DNA of 64,000 nt from Eggerthellaceae bacterium (GTDB lineage Bacteria > Actinomycetota > Coriobacteriia > Coriobacteriales > Eggerthellaceae), in NCBI GenBank assembly GCA_017459925.1, contig JAFUCC010000008.1:1-64000 (forward strand). The letters run 5' to 3'. The notes below the pieces were generated by a model. The model ran no database searches and was not told where the DNA came from. It worked only from the letters and a program-made list of their open reading frames with translations. The translations under genes and the position numbers were made by a program. Below, piece after piece: positions 16,553-24,697 of this stretch; the first letter of the stretch is position 1, and each line of letters opens with the position of its first letter.

Positions 16553-16572
16553 ATCATGAGCCATGGGTCACA
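16553..16572 (-). promoter_or_regulatory. Candidate phage promoter e (gp10-like gene)
   Basis: TTTTTTGTGAC, 8 bases, CATGAT on the minus strand; T-run shared with the terminator at 16571-16594; ATG of the gene 7 bases downstream. Confidence 0.55.
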
Positions 16573-16594
16573 AAAAACCCGCCGGAGCGGGTCT
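16571..16594 (-). terminator. Intrinsic terminator fused to promoter e
   Basis: ACCCGC / GCGGGT stem with a 4-base loop followed by TTTTTT on the minus strand, starting at the TAA stop of the 71-aa gene. Confidence 0.75.
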
Positions 16595-16809
16595 TAAGCT
16601 ATAGCCGACAGTCTCTTACTTTCGAGCCAGAACGCGTAGTCTTCTGGATACAGGAACTCCTCCATCAGCGAATCGGGAGTCATGTCGAACAGACGACCAT
16701 CTTGTGTCTCGCCGTTGAGCAGCGAAGCGAACGCCGCTATGGCGCTGCTTCGGTCGAGCCCGATCTCGCACGAACGGCCGTCATAGTATTTCTCGAGACG
16801 TTCATCCAT
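16594..16809 (-). CDS. Small phage protein, probably leaderless
   Basis: 71 aa, acidic, start ATG at 16809 (MDERLEKYYDG). The ATG lies exactly 6 bases after an extended -10 TGGTATAAT (16824-16816), so transcription would start at the ATG. No family recognised; the helical sequence SLMEEFLYPEDYAFWLESKRL is typical of small phage regulators or head accessory proteins. Confidence 0.6.
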   Translation of the reverse strand: MDERLEKYYDGRSCEIGLDRSSAIAAFASLLNGETQDGRLFDMTPDSLMEEFLYPEDYAFWLESKRLSAIA

Positions 16810-16815
16810 AATCTG

Positions 16816-16824
16816 ATTATACCA
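16816..16824 (-). promoter_or_regulatory. Extended -10 promoter (TGGTATAAT), leaderless start
   Basis: Minus strand TGG TATAAT, then 6 bases, then ATG. It lies inside the 3' end of the gp7-like head gene and lacks the TGTGAC element. Confidence 0.5.
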
Positions 16825-16834
16825 TAATGCCTGG

Positions 16835-18337
16835 TTAATTGCCATTTTTGTATATGTACCCGTAATTTGCCGCGTTGTCTTCGAACCACTCGTCATAGAC
16901 TGGCTGCAGCTCTTTCAAGACCCTCCTGCGCCCAACATCGTCAAATGGTTTATTCGCTTGCTCGTATTCCGCTTCCCAAAGCGCGTATTCAGCCTCGGTT
17001 TTCCTCCGAAGATAAAACGTTATGTAGTCGTTTTTGAGCTTTTCTGCGCTCTCTTTCGTGGCTGATTCCGTGCGTATCAGCTTGTACTCTCTGTCTTCGA
17101 GAATCTGGTTTACGGTGTGCGACGCACAATACGTTCGAGCTGTGGTGTCGATATCGATATCGCTGAACGTCCCAGAAATCGGCGTTGTGTGAGTGTGGAA
17201 CAGGTCTGCATCCTCGTACTTGTATCCGTCCGGCAACGTCTCTGGGAATGAGCAGCTGTTCGGTGTTCCGACTTTCTGGTAAATTTTCTCGCCGCCGACG
17301 CGAATTGTTGCAACTTCGGGTTCAAACTGCTTCAACCACTCCTTGTTAGAGCTTGGACCGCCCGATACCCTAAGACCAGCACTTGCCGTATACGCGCCCT
17401 GGACTCTTTCGGTCTTCCACTCCTCGTAGCTTACGCCTTTCGACAGCTTCGACCAACGCTGTGCGTCGTCAGTCTCGAAACTGTCGACTGCAGCCACCAG
17501 CGTGCAGCGGCAACCCCATATTTCCTCGCCTGGTCCCCATGGATCGCCGGGAAACCTGAGCCCGTTGCTGAACTTCTCGCCGACTTCGACCTTCTCGCCG
17601 TCGAGCATGCGGTGGCTGTGGCGCGTCCTGCCGTCCATCGTGGCGACCCATTCCTGCTTGAGCTTGATTCCGAGCTCCTGGGCACGCTTGTAGCTGCTCA
17701 CGCGCCCCTGGTTCTCCGCGCTCGTGACGGCGAGCCTCGCGACGTTCTCGGCCCAGCTCTGGTCCATCTTCACGACGGTCTTGATTCGCTTGGCGATGTC
17801 TTGGATGGACTCGCCTTGGAGCACGCCCTGGGTTATTGCGCTTGTGAGCTTCTGCTTGTTCCACCGGACGTCTTTCGGCACGTTGACCGACGGCTTCGGC
17901 AACAGCTGCGGGTCTTCCTTCATGAGGACTCGCACGGTGTCTTGGTCGACGAGCGTGAACATCGTGTTCACCCCTGCGGCCCTGTCGATGCTGTAGGCGG
18001 CGTAGTTGGCGTTCTCGGCGTAGATGGTCGGCAACGAGTCGTTCGCCATCGCCACGGCCTTCTGGTTGGCCCTCGTGGCGTCCTTGGCAAGCGCGGTGAC
18101 CATCGAGTTCATCCAATCGGCCCTCGACACCTGCAGCTTGCACCACGCCTCGTAGGCTTCCCTCGCCTCGTCGGTGTCGTCGAGCGCCTTGAGCCTCTGC
18201 GACCGCTCCTTGGAATACTCGGCCATGAGCTTCTTCTGCTTGGCCTGCATTTCCCTCGACGCCTGGTCGTAGGCCTTCGCCATCCGCTTCTCAAGGGCAG
18301 CTAACTGCTCGTCAGTCCACTTGTTGGCGGCGTCCAT
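16835..18337 (-). CDS. Mu F/SPP1 gp7-like head protein with JAMM-like C-terminal domain
   Basis: 500 aa. Residues 1-160 are helical. About 165-295 is the Mu F-like/gp7 head morphogenesis domain (WNKQKLTSAITQGVLQGESI, ATMDGRTRHSHRMLDGE, then GDPWGPGEEIWGCRCTL with the conserved Cys pair). Residues 340-500 are an extra domain with FHTHTTPISGTFSDIDID: H381-x-H383 and S392-x-x-D395 fit the metal-binding JAMM/JAB pattern. Toxin- or peptidase-like extensions on gp7 proteins are known in general; this one may be ejected with DNA. It follows the portal gene by one base. Confidence 0.85.
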   Translation of the reverse strand: MDAANKWTDEQLAALEKRMAKAYDQASREMQAKQKKLMAEYSKERSQRLKALDDTDEAREAYEAWCKLQVSRADWMNSMVTALAKDATRANQKAVAMANDSLPTIYAENANYAAYSIDRAAGVNTMFTLVDQDTVRVLMKEDPQLLPKPSVNVPKDVRWNKQKLTSAITQGVLQGESIQDIAKRIKTVVKMDQSWAENVARLAVTSAENQGRVSSYKRAQELGIKLKQEWVATMDGRTRHSHRMLDGEKVEVGEKFSNGLRFPGDPWGPGEEIWGCRCTLVAAVDSFETDDAQRWSKLSKGVSYEEWKTERVQGAYTASAGLRVSGGPSSNKEWLKQFEPEVATIRVGGEKIYQKVGTPNSCSFPETLPDGYKYEDADLFHTHTTPISGTFSDIDIDTTARTYCASHTVNQILEDREYKLIRTESATKESAEKLKNDYITFYLRRKTEAEYALWEAEYEQANKPFDDVGRRRVLKELQPVYDEWFEDNAANYGYIYKNGN

Positions 18338-18338
18338 G

Positions 18339-19727
18339 CTACTCCTCGATCAGCGGTTGGTCGACTAGCCCTTCCGTTCCGAGCTGAACCCTGTCGGCGT
18401 CTTCCTCGTCAACCGACTTCATGATGGCGATGACTTCCTCCGCGCTGATGTTCGGCAGCTTCTTCAAGATGGTCTGCTGGTTGAGCCACTGGGCTTCCTG
18501 GGCGACCATCTGCACCTGCTCGAGCTGGTTGCTGATTCGGTTGCGCTTGAATACGGGCGTGTCATCGACGCCGGCGAGTGTGCAGATTTGCTCGATGCAC
18601 TCGCCGACCCAGTACTCGAAGTCTGCGGCGTTCTCGTCCATCGGCTGGTAGGCCGCGTCGATGTGGTCGTTCGTGGCGCCTGCCGCTACCGTGTGGACGT
18701 CGAGTGCGCCGAAGTCCTCGTACAACCCGTTCCTGATGAGCGTGAGATAGCTGTCACGCGCCTGGTACGGCACCTCCTGGGTGTACGGCGTAATCTTGCC
18801 GCCCTGGCTTGTGTCGGCTGGCAGGAAGTGAGTCAGCTTCATCCTGTCGCGGAGTCGCGCCAGGTCTTCATCTTCCATGCCGCCGTAGTTCTCGACGAGC
18901 CAGTAAATCATCGAGCAGTCGGTCATGTCGTTCGCGAAACCCGACTTGATGAGGTCGTAGCTGTCGATTGACTGCTGCATGCCGATGAGCGTCGACTGTT
19001 TGAGCCTGCTCGCCCACATCGGCACGATCGGGAGCGTTCCGTAGTTCTCCTCGCCCACGACGGTGGACTCGCCATCGATCGGGACGTACGCCATCGTCGA
19101 CTTATAGGCGACCAGCTTCTCAGTCTCCGGGATGAGCTTGCTACCCTCCTCGTGGTACTTGATGTACCCGTCGGCCGTGTACAGCACTGCGGTCATCGGC
19201 TTGTTGTCGGCTATGCGCCAGAACCGGATGCCGGCCTTGAGCGAGCCGTCGTCCTCGTCCCACAGCGGAACGAACTCCGTGAACTTGAAGTAGTGGATGT
19301 GGTCGTAATTCCAGAACACGAACGACACCTTGTGGATTAGCGCGTAATAGGCTGCTTCCTTGATGCGGTGGTCGAAGTGCTTGCCCAGCTTCTCCTTGGT
19401 CTTGTCGCCCTCCTCCTGGGGCTCGTCGGGCTGTAGGAAGCTCACGCCATTACCGAGCGAGTACAGGCATCGTTGCGTGTTCAGTCGGTTGAAGAAATTG
19501 CTCGCGAGCTTGTTGTTCGACGCGGTGTAGTCTTCGACTTTCGACCCTGACAGCGTGAACATGAACTTAACGTATTCGTTGATGGTCTTGTTCTTCTGTG
19601 CGTCGTAAAGGTCGGCGGTGACGGCCGTCTTGTAGTCGTCGCTGTTCTTGTGAGCCGAGATCGCGCTCAATACGAACTTGGCCCAGTCTTCGGACTTCTC
19701 GAAGTCTTGGTACGTGTAGGTGTTCAT
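18339..19727 (-). CDS. Portal protein
   Basis: 462 aa, SPP1 gp6-like. It sits between terminase and the gp7-like gene. It has LGNGVSFLQPDE near residue 95, a beta-rich wing (FVFWNYDHIHYFKFTEFVPLWDEDDGSL), PIVPMWASRLKQSTL and the long C-terminal helix region. Leader from promoter f contains GAAGGGGCG before ATG. Confidence 0.92.
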   Translation of the reverse strand: MNTYTYQDFEKSEDWAKFVLSAISAHKNSDDYKTAVTADLYDAQKNKTINEYVKFMFTLSGSKVEDYTASNNKLASNFFNRLNTQRCLYSLGNGVSFLQPDEPQEEGDKTKEKLGKHFDHRIKEAAYYALIHKVSFVFWNYDHIHYFKFTEFVPLWDEDDGSLKAGIRFWRIADNKPMTAVLYTADGYIKYHEEGSKLIPETEKLVAYKSTMAYVPIDGESTVVGEENYGTLPIVPMWASRLKQSTLIGMQQSIDSYDLIKSGFANDMTDCSMIYWLVENYGGMEDEDLARLRDRMKLTHFLPADTSQGGKITPYTQEVPYQARDSYLTLIRNGLYEDFGALDVHTVAAGATNDHIDAAYQPMDENAADFEYWVGECIEQICTLAGVDDTPVFKRNRISNQLEQVQMVAQEAQWLNQQTILKKLPNISAEEVIAIMKSVDEEDADRVQLGTEGLVDQPLIEE

Positions 19728-19753
19728 AACGCCCCTTCTTCTCGGTTAGGCGT

Positions 19754-19773
19754 ATTTTGGCTGGTGTGTCACA
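19754..19773 (-). promoter_or_regulatory. Candidate phage promoter f (portal operon)
   Basis: ATGTGAC, 8 bases, CAAAAT on the minus strand. The TGA stop of the large terminase gene lies inside TGTGAC. A leader of about 20 bases with a ribosome binding site precedes the portal ATG. Confidence 0.5.
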
Positions 19774-21007
19774 TTCCGAACGGCGACACGTAGCTCTGGT
19801 GAGGCTGGTAAACGCGCTTGGTCTTCACGAAGTACCTCATCGCATCACATGCGTGGTCGTTCTCCTTGACGGGAACGTCGCCAGACGCCTTCTCGTTCCA
19901 GACGTAGCCCTGCAGCTCGTCGACTAGCGAAACGCAATTGCGTCCGATCTTCACCAACCCGCGCTGCATGGCAACGGCGGTGTCCCTGATGCCGTCTGCC
20001 ACGGCGTTGTCTGCTGGAATCACGCGGAACTTCTTTCTCTTACGTAGCTCAGCCATGAACGATGTAGCCGACGGGTCGACGATGAAATCGACGATGCCGG
20101 GTATGTCCTCGCAGAACCGCTCCATGTCGTCTGCGTAGTCGGCGTCGGTCTTCTGATGGCCCTCGGTTCTGCCGCTGTAGTAATACTCGTCGACGCAGTG
20201 CCAGATTCCGTCTTCATCTGTCGCCCATTTCAGCGCGGCAAACGGGTTTTGAGTGCCGTAGTCGCACGAGACGCAGAACTTCGGCTCGAAATACTCAGGC
20301 GGCTCCCACGGGTCTTCGAGCGCCTGCTCGTGGTTCGGCCACACCAAGCCCTCGGCCTGAGTCCACAGCCCCTTGATGTACCGGGCGTAGTAAACGGTGC
20401 CCTGGTACTCCATTTCGAGCGACTTGACGTACATCGGGTCGAGGAACGGATTGTCCCAAATCGTGTAATGCTGGTAGAACAGGTCGAGTCCCTGCGTCTG
20501 CGCAGAGTCGATGAACTGCTTGATGAAATGCTTCGGGCTCGACGGGTTGCACGCAGCGTGGCATTCCGAGTACGGCAGGGACAGGCGCGACTTCAACAGG
20601 TCGAACACGTCCTTGTGGATGTCGGTAATCTCGTCGCAGTAGCAGAACTTCACCTCGGAGCCGCGGAGCTTGTTCGCCGTGTCGCGGCTCTCGGCGCCGA
20701 TGCAGTACACCTTCTCGCCGAACAGTATCGCTATACCCGTCGACTGGCGTATCTCGCCGACAAGCCTCTCACCGTAGAAGTCCCTCATCGGCGTCAGCAC
20801 GTTTCGCTCTATGTTCTCGCGGGTTGCTCCGAGAATCAGGTTGATGCCCTTCTTGCCCCTCCGTGCGAGAACCCTGTCGGGTATCGTGTGGGTCACGGCG
20901 AGGTGCGACTTGCCGGATCGGACCGCGCCGACGGCGAAGTTCCACCTGCGGTTCGCGTTCAGCGCGTAATCGAGCTGCTTCTCGGTGTACTCGACGTTAC
21001 GCGACAT
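19769..21007 (-). CDS. terL: Terminase large subunit
   Basis: 412 aa, PBSX/phage TerL family. Walker A GAVRSGKSH at about residues 27-35, coupling region GATRENIERNVL, Walker B FCYCDEITDI, and a C-terminal RNase H-like nuclease with CVSCDYGTQNPFAAL, VDPSA and a late Asp in KENDHACDAMRYF. Overlaps the TerS gene by 11 bases. ATP-driven DNA packaging motor and concatemer nuclease. Confidence 0.96.
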   Translation of the reverse strand: MSRNVEYTEKQLDYALNANRRWNFAVGAVRSGKSHLAVTHTIPDRVLARRGKKGINLILGATRENIERNVLTPMRDFYGERLVGEIRQSTGIAILFGEKVYCIGAESRDTANKLRGSEVKFCYCDEITDIHKDVFDLLKSRLSLPYSECHAACNPSSPKHFIKQFIDSAQTQGLDLFYQHYTIWDNPFLDPMYVKSLEMEYQGTVYYARYIKGLWTQAEGLVWPNHEQALEDPWEPPEYFEPKFCVSCDYGTQNPFAALKWATDEDGIWHCVDEYYYSGRTEGHQKTDADYADDMERFCEDIPGIVDFIVDPSATSFMAELRKRKKFRVIPADNAVADGIRDTAVAMQRGLVKIGRNCVSLVDELQGYVWNEKASGDVPVKENDHACDAMRYFVKTKRVYQPHQSYVSPFGM

Positions 21008-21476
21008 CTTCCACTGCCTTTTCGGCAGTTCGTCTCACGGACACGCAGAAATCGCTAACCTTCTCGATTTCGTCGCTCAAGTCTATCTCGCGCTTGTCGC
21101 GCCACCTGTCAGACTGTCGGTTCTTGAGCCAGAATATGCAGGCCGTGGTATCTGCCGGATAGCTCTTCTCGGTCACTTCGATTCTCTGCGGGGCGCTCAC
21201 GCCGTTTGCGTCGGTCGTGATGATGGTCTTTCGCTCGGTGACCGTGACGCCCAAAGCCCGTTCGTACAGGCTGTGCTCGACCTTGATGTCGGCGTAATCG
21301 CGAGCCTCATTTAGGGCGTCCGATAATGCCGGGTCTTTCTTGACCCATAGGCACAGCGTCGACTTGGCGACCCCGATTTCCTTCGCAATTTCCTCGACGG
21401 TGCAGCCGCGCATGGCGAGGCCGCGCACCCACGGGATGTGGTAATCGGGATTGTATTTCGACTTCCTACCTGCCAT
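20997..21476 (-). CDS. terS: Terminase small subunit
   Basis: 159 aa. An N-terminal HTH (GCTVEEIAKEIGVAKSTLCLWVKKDPALSDAL) recognises the packaging site, followed by TERKTII..., YPADTTACIFWLKNRQSDRWRDK, a motif common in TerS proteins paired with PBSX-type TerL. Confidence 0.9.
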   Translation of the reverse strand: MAGRKSKYNPDYHIPWVRGLAMRGCTVEEIAKEIGVAKSTLCLWVKKDPALSDALNEARDYADIKVEHSLYERALGVTVTERKTIITTDANGVSAPQRIEVTEKSYPADTTACIFWLKNRQSDRWRDKREIDLSDEIEKVSDFCVSVRRTAEKAVEDVA

Positions 21477-21484
21477 AGAACGCC

Positions 21485-22348
21485 CTACCTATCGGCCAGC
21501 AGGTCGAACAGCTCCCACGCATCCTCGATGACACCATCCTCTTTATGCTGTTTGACCAGGGCTTTTAGTTTGTCGGCCGTTTCCTTGCGGATTGCGCCAC
21601 GTCCGAAAACGGACGCTATCGACACGTATTCCCCATCATCATCCGGGTAGCTTTCGAGCGCCTTCGCCACCATGGCGTGCACGGCCATGCCGACGTTCTT
21701 GATGTCCTCGAACTTCTGCACGCGCTGGATGGCCTCGACCGTCTCGTCGAACTGCTCTACGGGGCAGGCGCCAACCCAGTCGGATGCCGGCGTCGACTTC
21801 ACGTACTCTTCCAAATCCGCGAGCTGATGCGGCAGGAACGTGAACGTCACGTTCTTCCAATTGAAATCGACCTTCGGAATCGGCATGGCCTGCGCCTCTC
21901 GGTAAGCCTTCTCGAAAAACTCGTCTCCCAATGCCGTCTCGAGCATGTCGTCGACGTCCGTGACGATTGCCGCTATCTTCCTAAGCGTGTCCTCGTCGTC
22001 GACTCCCTCGATGGCGTTGTGGGCGAGCTGCTTGGCGGCTATGGCGCTGCGTGACAGCTTCGATCGGTCGAGCAGGGTGTAGACGTGCTCCAAACCCGCT
22101 TCACGGGCGGCACGCGTCCTGTGGTGGCCGCTGACGATTTCGACGCCCCTGTCGGTTTCGACGCAATAAGGCAGCTGCTCGAGCGTACCGCGCTTCCCGA
22201 TGTTCGCTACGAGTTGGGCGAACTTGGCGTCATCCATCACCCTGGCGTTGAGGTCTTGCTCCCTCAGCATCGAGAGCGGCACTTGAGCGAGGCATATTCC
22301 GTCTTCGAGCTCTGCGACTATGCGGACTTGTTCCTGGCTTTCAGCCAT
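21485..22348 (-). CDS. ParB/Srx-like domain protein
   Basis: 287 aa. An N-terminal ParB-like domain shows VPLSMLREQDLNARVMD, LVANIGKRGTLEQLP and VSGHHRTRAAREAGLEHV (the GxxR box, about residues 74-82). The rest is helical without an obvious second enzyme. Stand-alone ParB-domain proteins sit next to terminase or DNA methyltransferase genes in many phages, acting as nucleases or DNA-modification partners. It overlaps the upstream methyltransferase-like gene by 31 bases. Confidence 0.8.
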   Translation of the reverse strand: MAESQEQVRIVAELEDGICLAQVPLSMLREQDLNARVMDDAKFAQLVANIGKRGTLEQLPYCVETDRGVEIVSGHHRTRAAREAGLEHVYTLLDRSKLSRSAIAAKQLAHNAIEGVDDEDTLRKIAAIVTDVDDMLETALGDEFFEKAYREAQAMPIPKVDFNWKNVTFTFLPHQLADLEEYVKSTPASDWVGACPVEQFDETVEAIQRVQKFEDIKNVGMAVHAMVAKALESYPDDDGEYVSIASVFGRGAIRKETADKLKALVKQHKEDGVIEDAWELFDLLADR

Positions 22349-23718
22349 TTCTCCTCCTTGTCGACGAACTCATGCAGGCATTGAGCGTAGGTCTTGTCCT
22401 GCATGGCGCACTCATATGACAGCTTCCAGCCCATGCGGCCGTCTTCCTCTTTCGCGGTCAGCTTCATCAGGCCGCGCATTTCCTTCGATTCGGGGTACTT
22501 CGTAATCATCGCCGTGCGGACGACTCGGATCGCGGACAGCTTCAGGTCGTCGAACTCCATGCGGATTGAGCGTTTCTGGCATGCGACGGCGTAGAGCAGC
22601 CTGTTGATGCGACAGCTCGCTCTCGTGCACATGCCGAAACCGATGTAGGCGGCTTCCTGGCCCTTGCCCAGATCGGTTGCGATTCGGTTATATCCGAATA
22701 TCCCGGCGAGGTAGCCGTCGATGACAAGCCCGTAGCCCGAACCAGCTTGGGATGGCGTGAAGTTGTGGGTCAGCAGCTTTCGGTAGTACCTGACGTTCTC
22801 CGGAGACACCTTGACGACTTCGATCGACGAGGCCTTCGTTACGGCGTGGCCGTAGGGCATGAGGGGGTATTTTGAAGCCTCCATGCGCTGCGCGTCCGTA
22901 CGTGAGCACTCGCGGCCCAACAGCTCCTCGACTTCGCCCGGACGGTTCGACACGAGGTACATGTTGATACCAGCCCTGCCGCCATGGCGCCCGTAGGACG
23001 GTTCTCCGACGCATTTCCCGGCTTCCACTTCCTCGTACATGAGGAACAGGCATTTCGCGTCTCTCGTGGCGTCTAAGAGCTTCTGATAGCCTGCTGGCGG
23101 CTCGAACGTGCCGTAACTCGGCTCGTTCCACACGACGCTGTCGCTAATCGCCTTGTAGAACCTCTCGTAGCCACCGCTGTACGTCGGACACATGCACAGA
23201 ACGATTGCATGCGGGTCGTCCTTGACACGCTCGATGTGGTCGAACATGTCCATGTCGAAGTACCGCAGGCTCGGAATGCGCTCCCTGAGCGAGTCCATTT
23301 CGGCTCTGATCGAGGCGGCTATCTCGTCGTATCTCTCGTCGAAATCGCGCAGCATCTCGCGCCCGTAGACGCTTCCAGCCGAGTTGACAAGCTCCCTGCG
23401 CTTTATCTCGCACATGACCTCTATCGCGCTCTCAGGCGCCTCTCCGGTTTCCCTGTACGCGATTCCCATGTCGTCGATGCTACGGCCTTCGACGTATCGG
23501 CCGAGAACCCCCGAGAATATCGTGATATCGGATGCCTCGAGGTCGGTGTAGCCGGCATCCGCTGCCATGCAGGACATTGCGAGCTGGCCGCTGCAGGGCT
23601 CGACGGCCTTCGTGTAACCGGCTTTCTTGGCTGCTTCGAGCAATGAGGCGACGAACGCCTTGTCATCGGGTTTGAGTGCGCCTATGAACAGCGCCCCAGG
23701 ACTCTGAGCAAACGCCAC
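22318..23718 (-). CDS. DNA methyltransferase-like / GNAT-like fusion, putative antirestriction base-modification enzyme
   Basis: 466 aa from the GTG at 23718, which has AAGGAG 6 bases upstream; the longer reading from 23853 would translate through the tRNA-like RNA. The N-terminal half has a Rossmann methyltransferase motif I (EPCSGQ, about 40-45), LEASDITIFSG and a degenerate motif IV-like CMCPTYSGGYE (about 176-186). The C-terminal half (about 300-430) resembles GNAT acyltransferases such as Mu Mom: GYGLVIDGYLAGIFGYNRI, YIGFGMCTRASCRINRLL. The N-terminal type is annotated in other phages as antirestriction adenine methyltransferase. Substrate unknown; modification of phage DNA is inferred. 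Confidence 0.7.
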   Translation of the reverse strand: MAFAQSPGALFIGALKPDDKAFVASLLEAAKKAGYTKAVEPCSGQLAMSCMAADAGYTDLEASDITIFSGVLGRYVEGRSIDDMGIAYRETGEAPESAIEVMCEIKRRELVNSAGSVYGREMLRDFDERYDEIAASIRAEMDSLRERIPSLRYFDMDMFDHIERVKDDPHAIVLCMCPTYSGGYERFYKAISDSVVWNEPSYGTFEPPAGYQKLLDATRDAKCLFLMYEEVEAGKCVGEPSYGRHGGRAGINMYLVSNRPGEVEELLGRECSRTDAQRMEASKYPLMPYGHAVTKASSIEVVKVSPENVRYYRKLLTHNFTPSQAGSGYGLVIDGYLAGIFGYNRIATDLGKGQEAAYIGFGMCTRASCRINRLLYAVACQKRSIRMEFDDLKLSAIRVVRTAMITKYPESKEMRGLMKLTAKEEDGRMGWKLSYECAMQDKTYAQCLHEFVDKEEKWLKARNKSA

Positions 23719-23740
23719 AAGCGACTCCTTCTGAGCTAGA

Positions 23741-23816
23741 TGGTCCGCAGAGCCTGGACTTTCACCAAGCGGCCTCACCGCCCCGTGCGGTGCGCTCCAT
23801 CCTGAGCTATCCGCGG
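23741..23816 (-). tRNA. tRNA-Pro(CGG)-like RNA, atypical
   Basis: 76 bases fold as a cloverleaf: acceptor CCGCGGA/TCTGCGG, then T8 A9, D-arm GCTC/GAGC, anticodon arm CACCG/CGGTG with a 7-base loop, T-arm GCTTGG/CCAGGC, then A73 and encoded CCA. The anticodon would be CGG. C1-G72, A73, G35 and G36, the known bacterial tRNA-Pro identity elements, are all present. Abnormal points: A instead of T at position 33, T-loop TGAAAGT, a 6-base loop in the D-arm and a 13-bp acceptor/T stack. It may be a decayed tRNA or a tRNA mimic. Confidence 0.5.
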
Positions 23817-23851
23817 ATATGAGCAGGCAGCACATCGGCTGCGCTGGAACC

Positions 23852-23871
23852 ATTATCGGACCGGTGTCACA
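23852..23871 (-). promoter_or_regulatory. Candidate phage promoter g (tRNA-like RNA and modification gene)
   Basis: TTTTGTGAC, 8 bases, GATAAT on the minus strand, 3 bases after the stop of the metK-like gene. Transcription would start near 23845 and pass through the tRNA-like RNA into the methyltransferase-like gene. Confidence 0.6.
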
Positions 23872-23874
23872 AAA

Positions 23875-24663
23875 TCACACCAAGCCCCATTCGGCGAACC
23901 TCTCGAATCCGCCGTGCTCGACGATGTATTCCCTGGCTATTTCGACAATCTCGGAATACGGCTTGCCGTCAATCTCCTCGTCGCCGATGGCGCAGCACAG
24001 CTCGACTGGCTCGCCAGTCTCCTGAGCCTTGAGCCAAGCGTAGATGTTCACTGATACGTCGGCCTTGCTCAGGTCCTTGCCATGGAGTCCGCCGCCAGTC
24101 ACGCTGTCTGCCATGTCTGAGCCGAGCTTTCGGTTCGTGGCGCCGGCGTCGACATCCGATCCGCCCGTCCAATGGCCGAGAGGGTTCACTATCGCCGTCG
24201 GGTACTTCGCACGCAAGGCGTCCTCATCGGCGTTGGATTGGCAGATGACCACATGGTTTCGCGGCATGTCAATGATGTACTTGCCGTCGTGCGGGTACTC
24301 TGCGTAGATATCCCTCGCCAGATGGGACAGCTGCGATTGCTCCTGGGTAACCGGCATTCCCTTGAAGATGCCGTTGTCGCCGCAACGGATCGCGTCGGCC
24401 TGGTTGCCTGCGAGGTGGACGTCCTGCGGCACTTCGGAATAGTTGACCATCAAGTCACCGGCGATGCGGTGAACAGCCCTTCCGACGTCGCCTCTGTCAA
24501 GCAGCACGGAAGTCTCGGCGATGATATGGCAAACGCCATGTCCCAAAAGCACCTCGACGGCGATTTTAGGTGTGGATGATTGCCTGTATGCCAAATCGAC
24601 CAATGCGCCTGCCACACGGTCTGCCAGCTTGTCAGGATGCGATGGATTGACCTTCTCGAACAC
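23875..24663 (-). CDS. metK: S-adenosylmethionine synthetase homologue (phage MetK)
   Basis: 262 aa, much shorter than the usual 380-400, GTG start with GGAGGAGAG upstream. Family motifs are kept: HPDKLADRVAGALVD (residues 9-23), CGDNGIFKGMP (P-loop-like GDQG region), and GGSDVDAGATNRKLGSDMADS...GGGLHGKDLSKAD, matching the GG.GDAG.TGRK and G.GAFSGKDP.KVD boxes. It would make SAM from methionine and ATP, supplying the methyltransferase-like enzyme encoded next. Whether the shortened enzyme is active is untested. Confidence 0.85.
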   Translation of the reverse strand: MFEKVNPSHPDKLADRVAGALVDLAYRQSSTPKIAVEVLLGHGVCHIIAETSVLLDRGDVGRAVHRIAGDLMVNYSEVPQDVHLAGNQADAIRCGDNGIFKGMPVTQEQSQLSHLARDIYAEYPHDGKYIIDMPRNHVVICQSNADEDALRAKYPTAIVNPLGHWTGGSDVDAGATNRKLGSDMADSVTGGGLHGKDLSKADVSVNIYAWLKAQETGEPVELCCAIGDEEIDGKPYSEIVEIAREYIVEHGGFERFAEWGLV

Positions 24664-24697
24664 GACTCTCTCCTCCTTAGAATTGATGACTTGCGGA

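Noticed and set aside
23741-23816. SAM riboswitch in front of the methyltransferase-like gene
   Set aside because: The fold and the terminal ACCA match a tRNA cloverleaf and not the SAM-I, SAM-II or SAM-IV consensus as I know them.
23819-23853. ATG at 23853 as start of the methyltransferase-like gene
   Set aside because: It overlaps the GATAAT box of promoter g and the frame would pass through the tRNA-like RNA; the GTG at 23718 has a well-placed AAGGAG.
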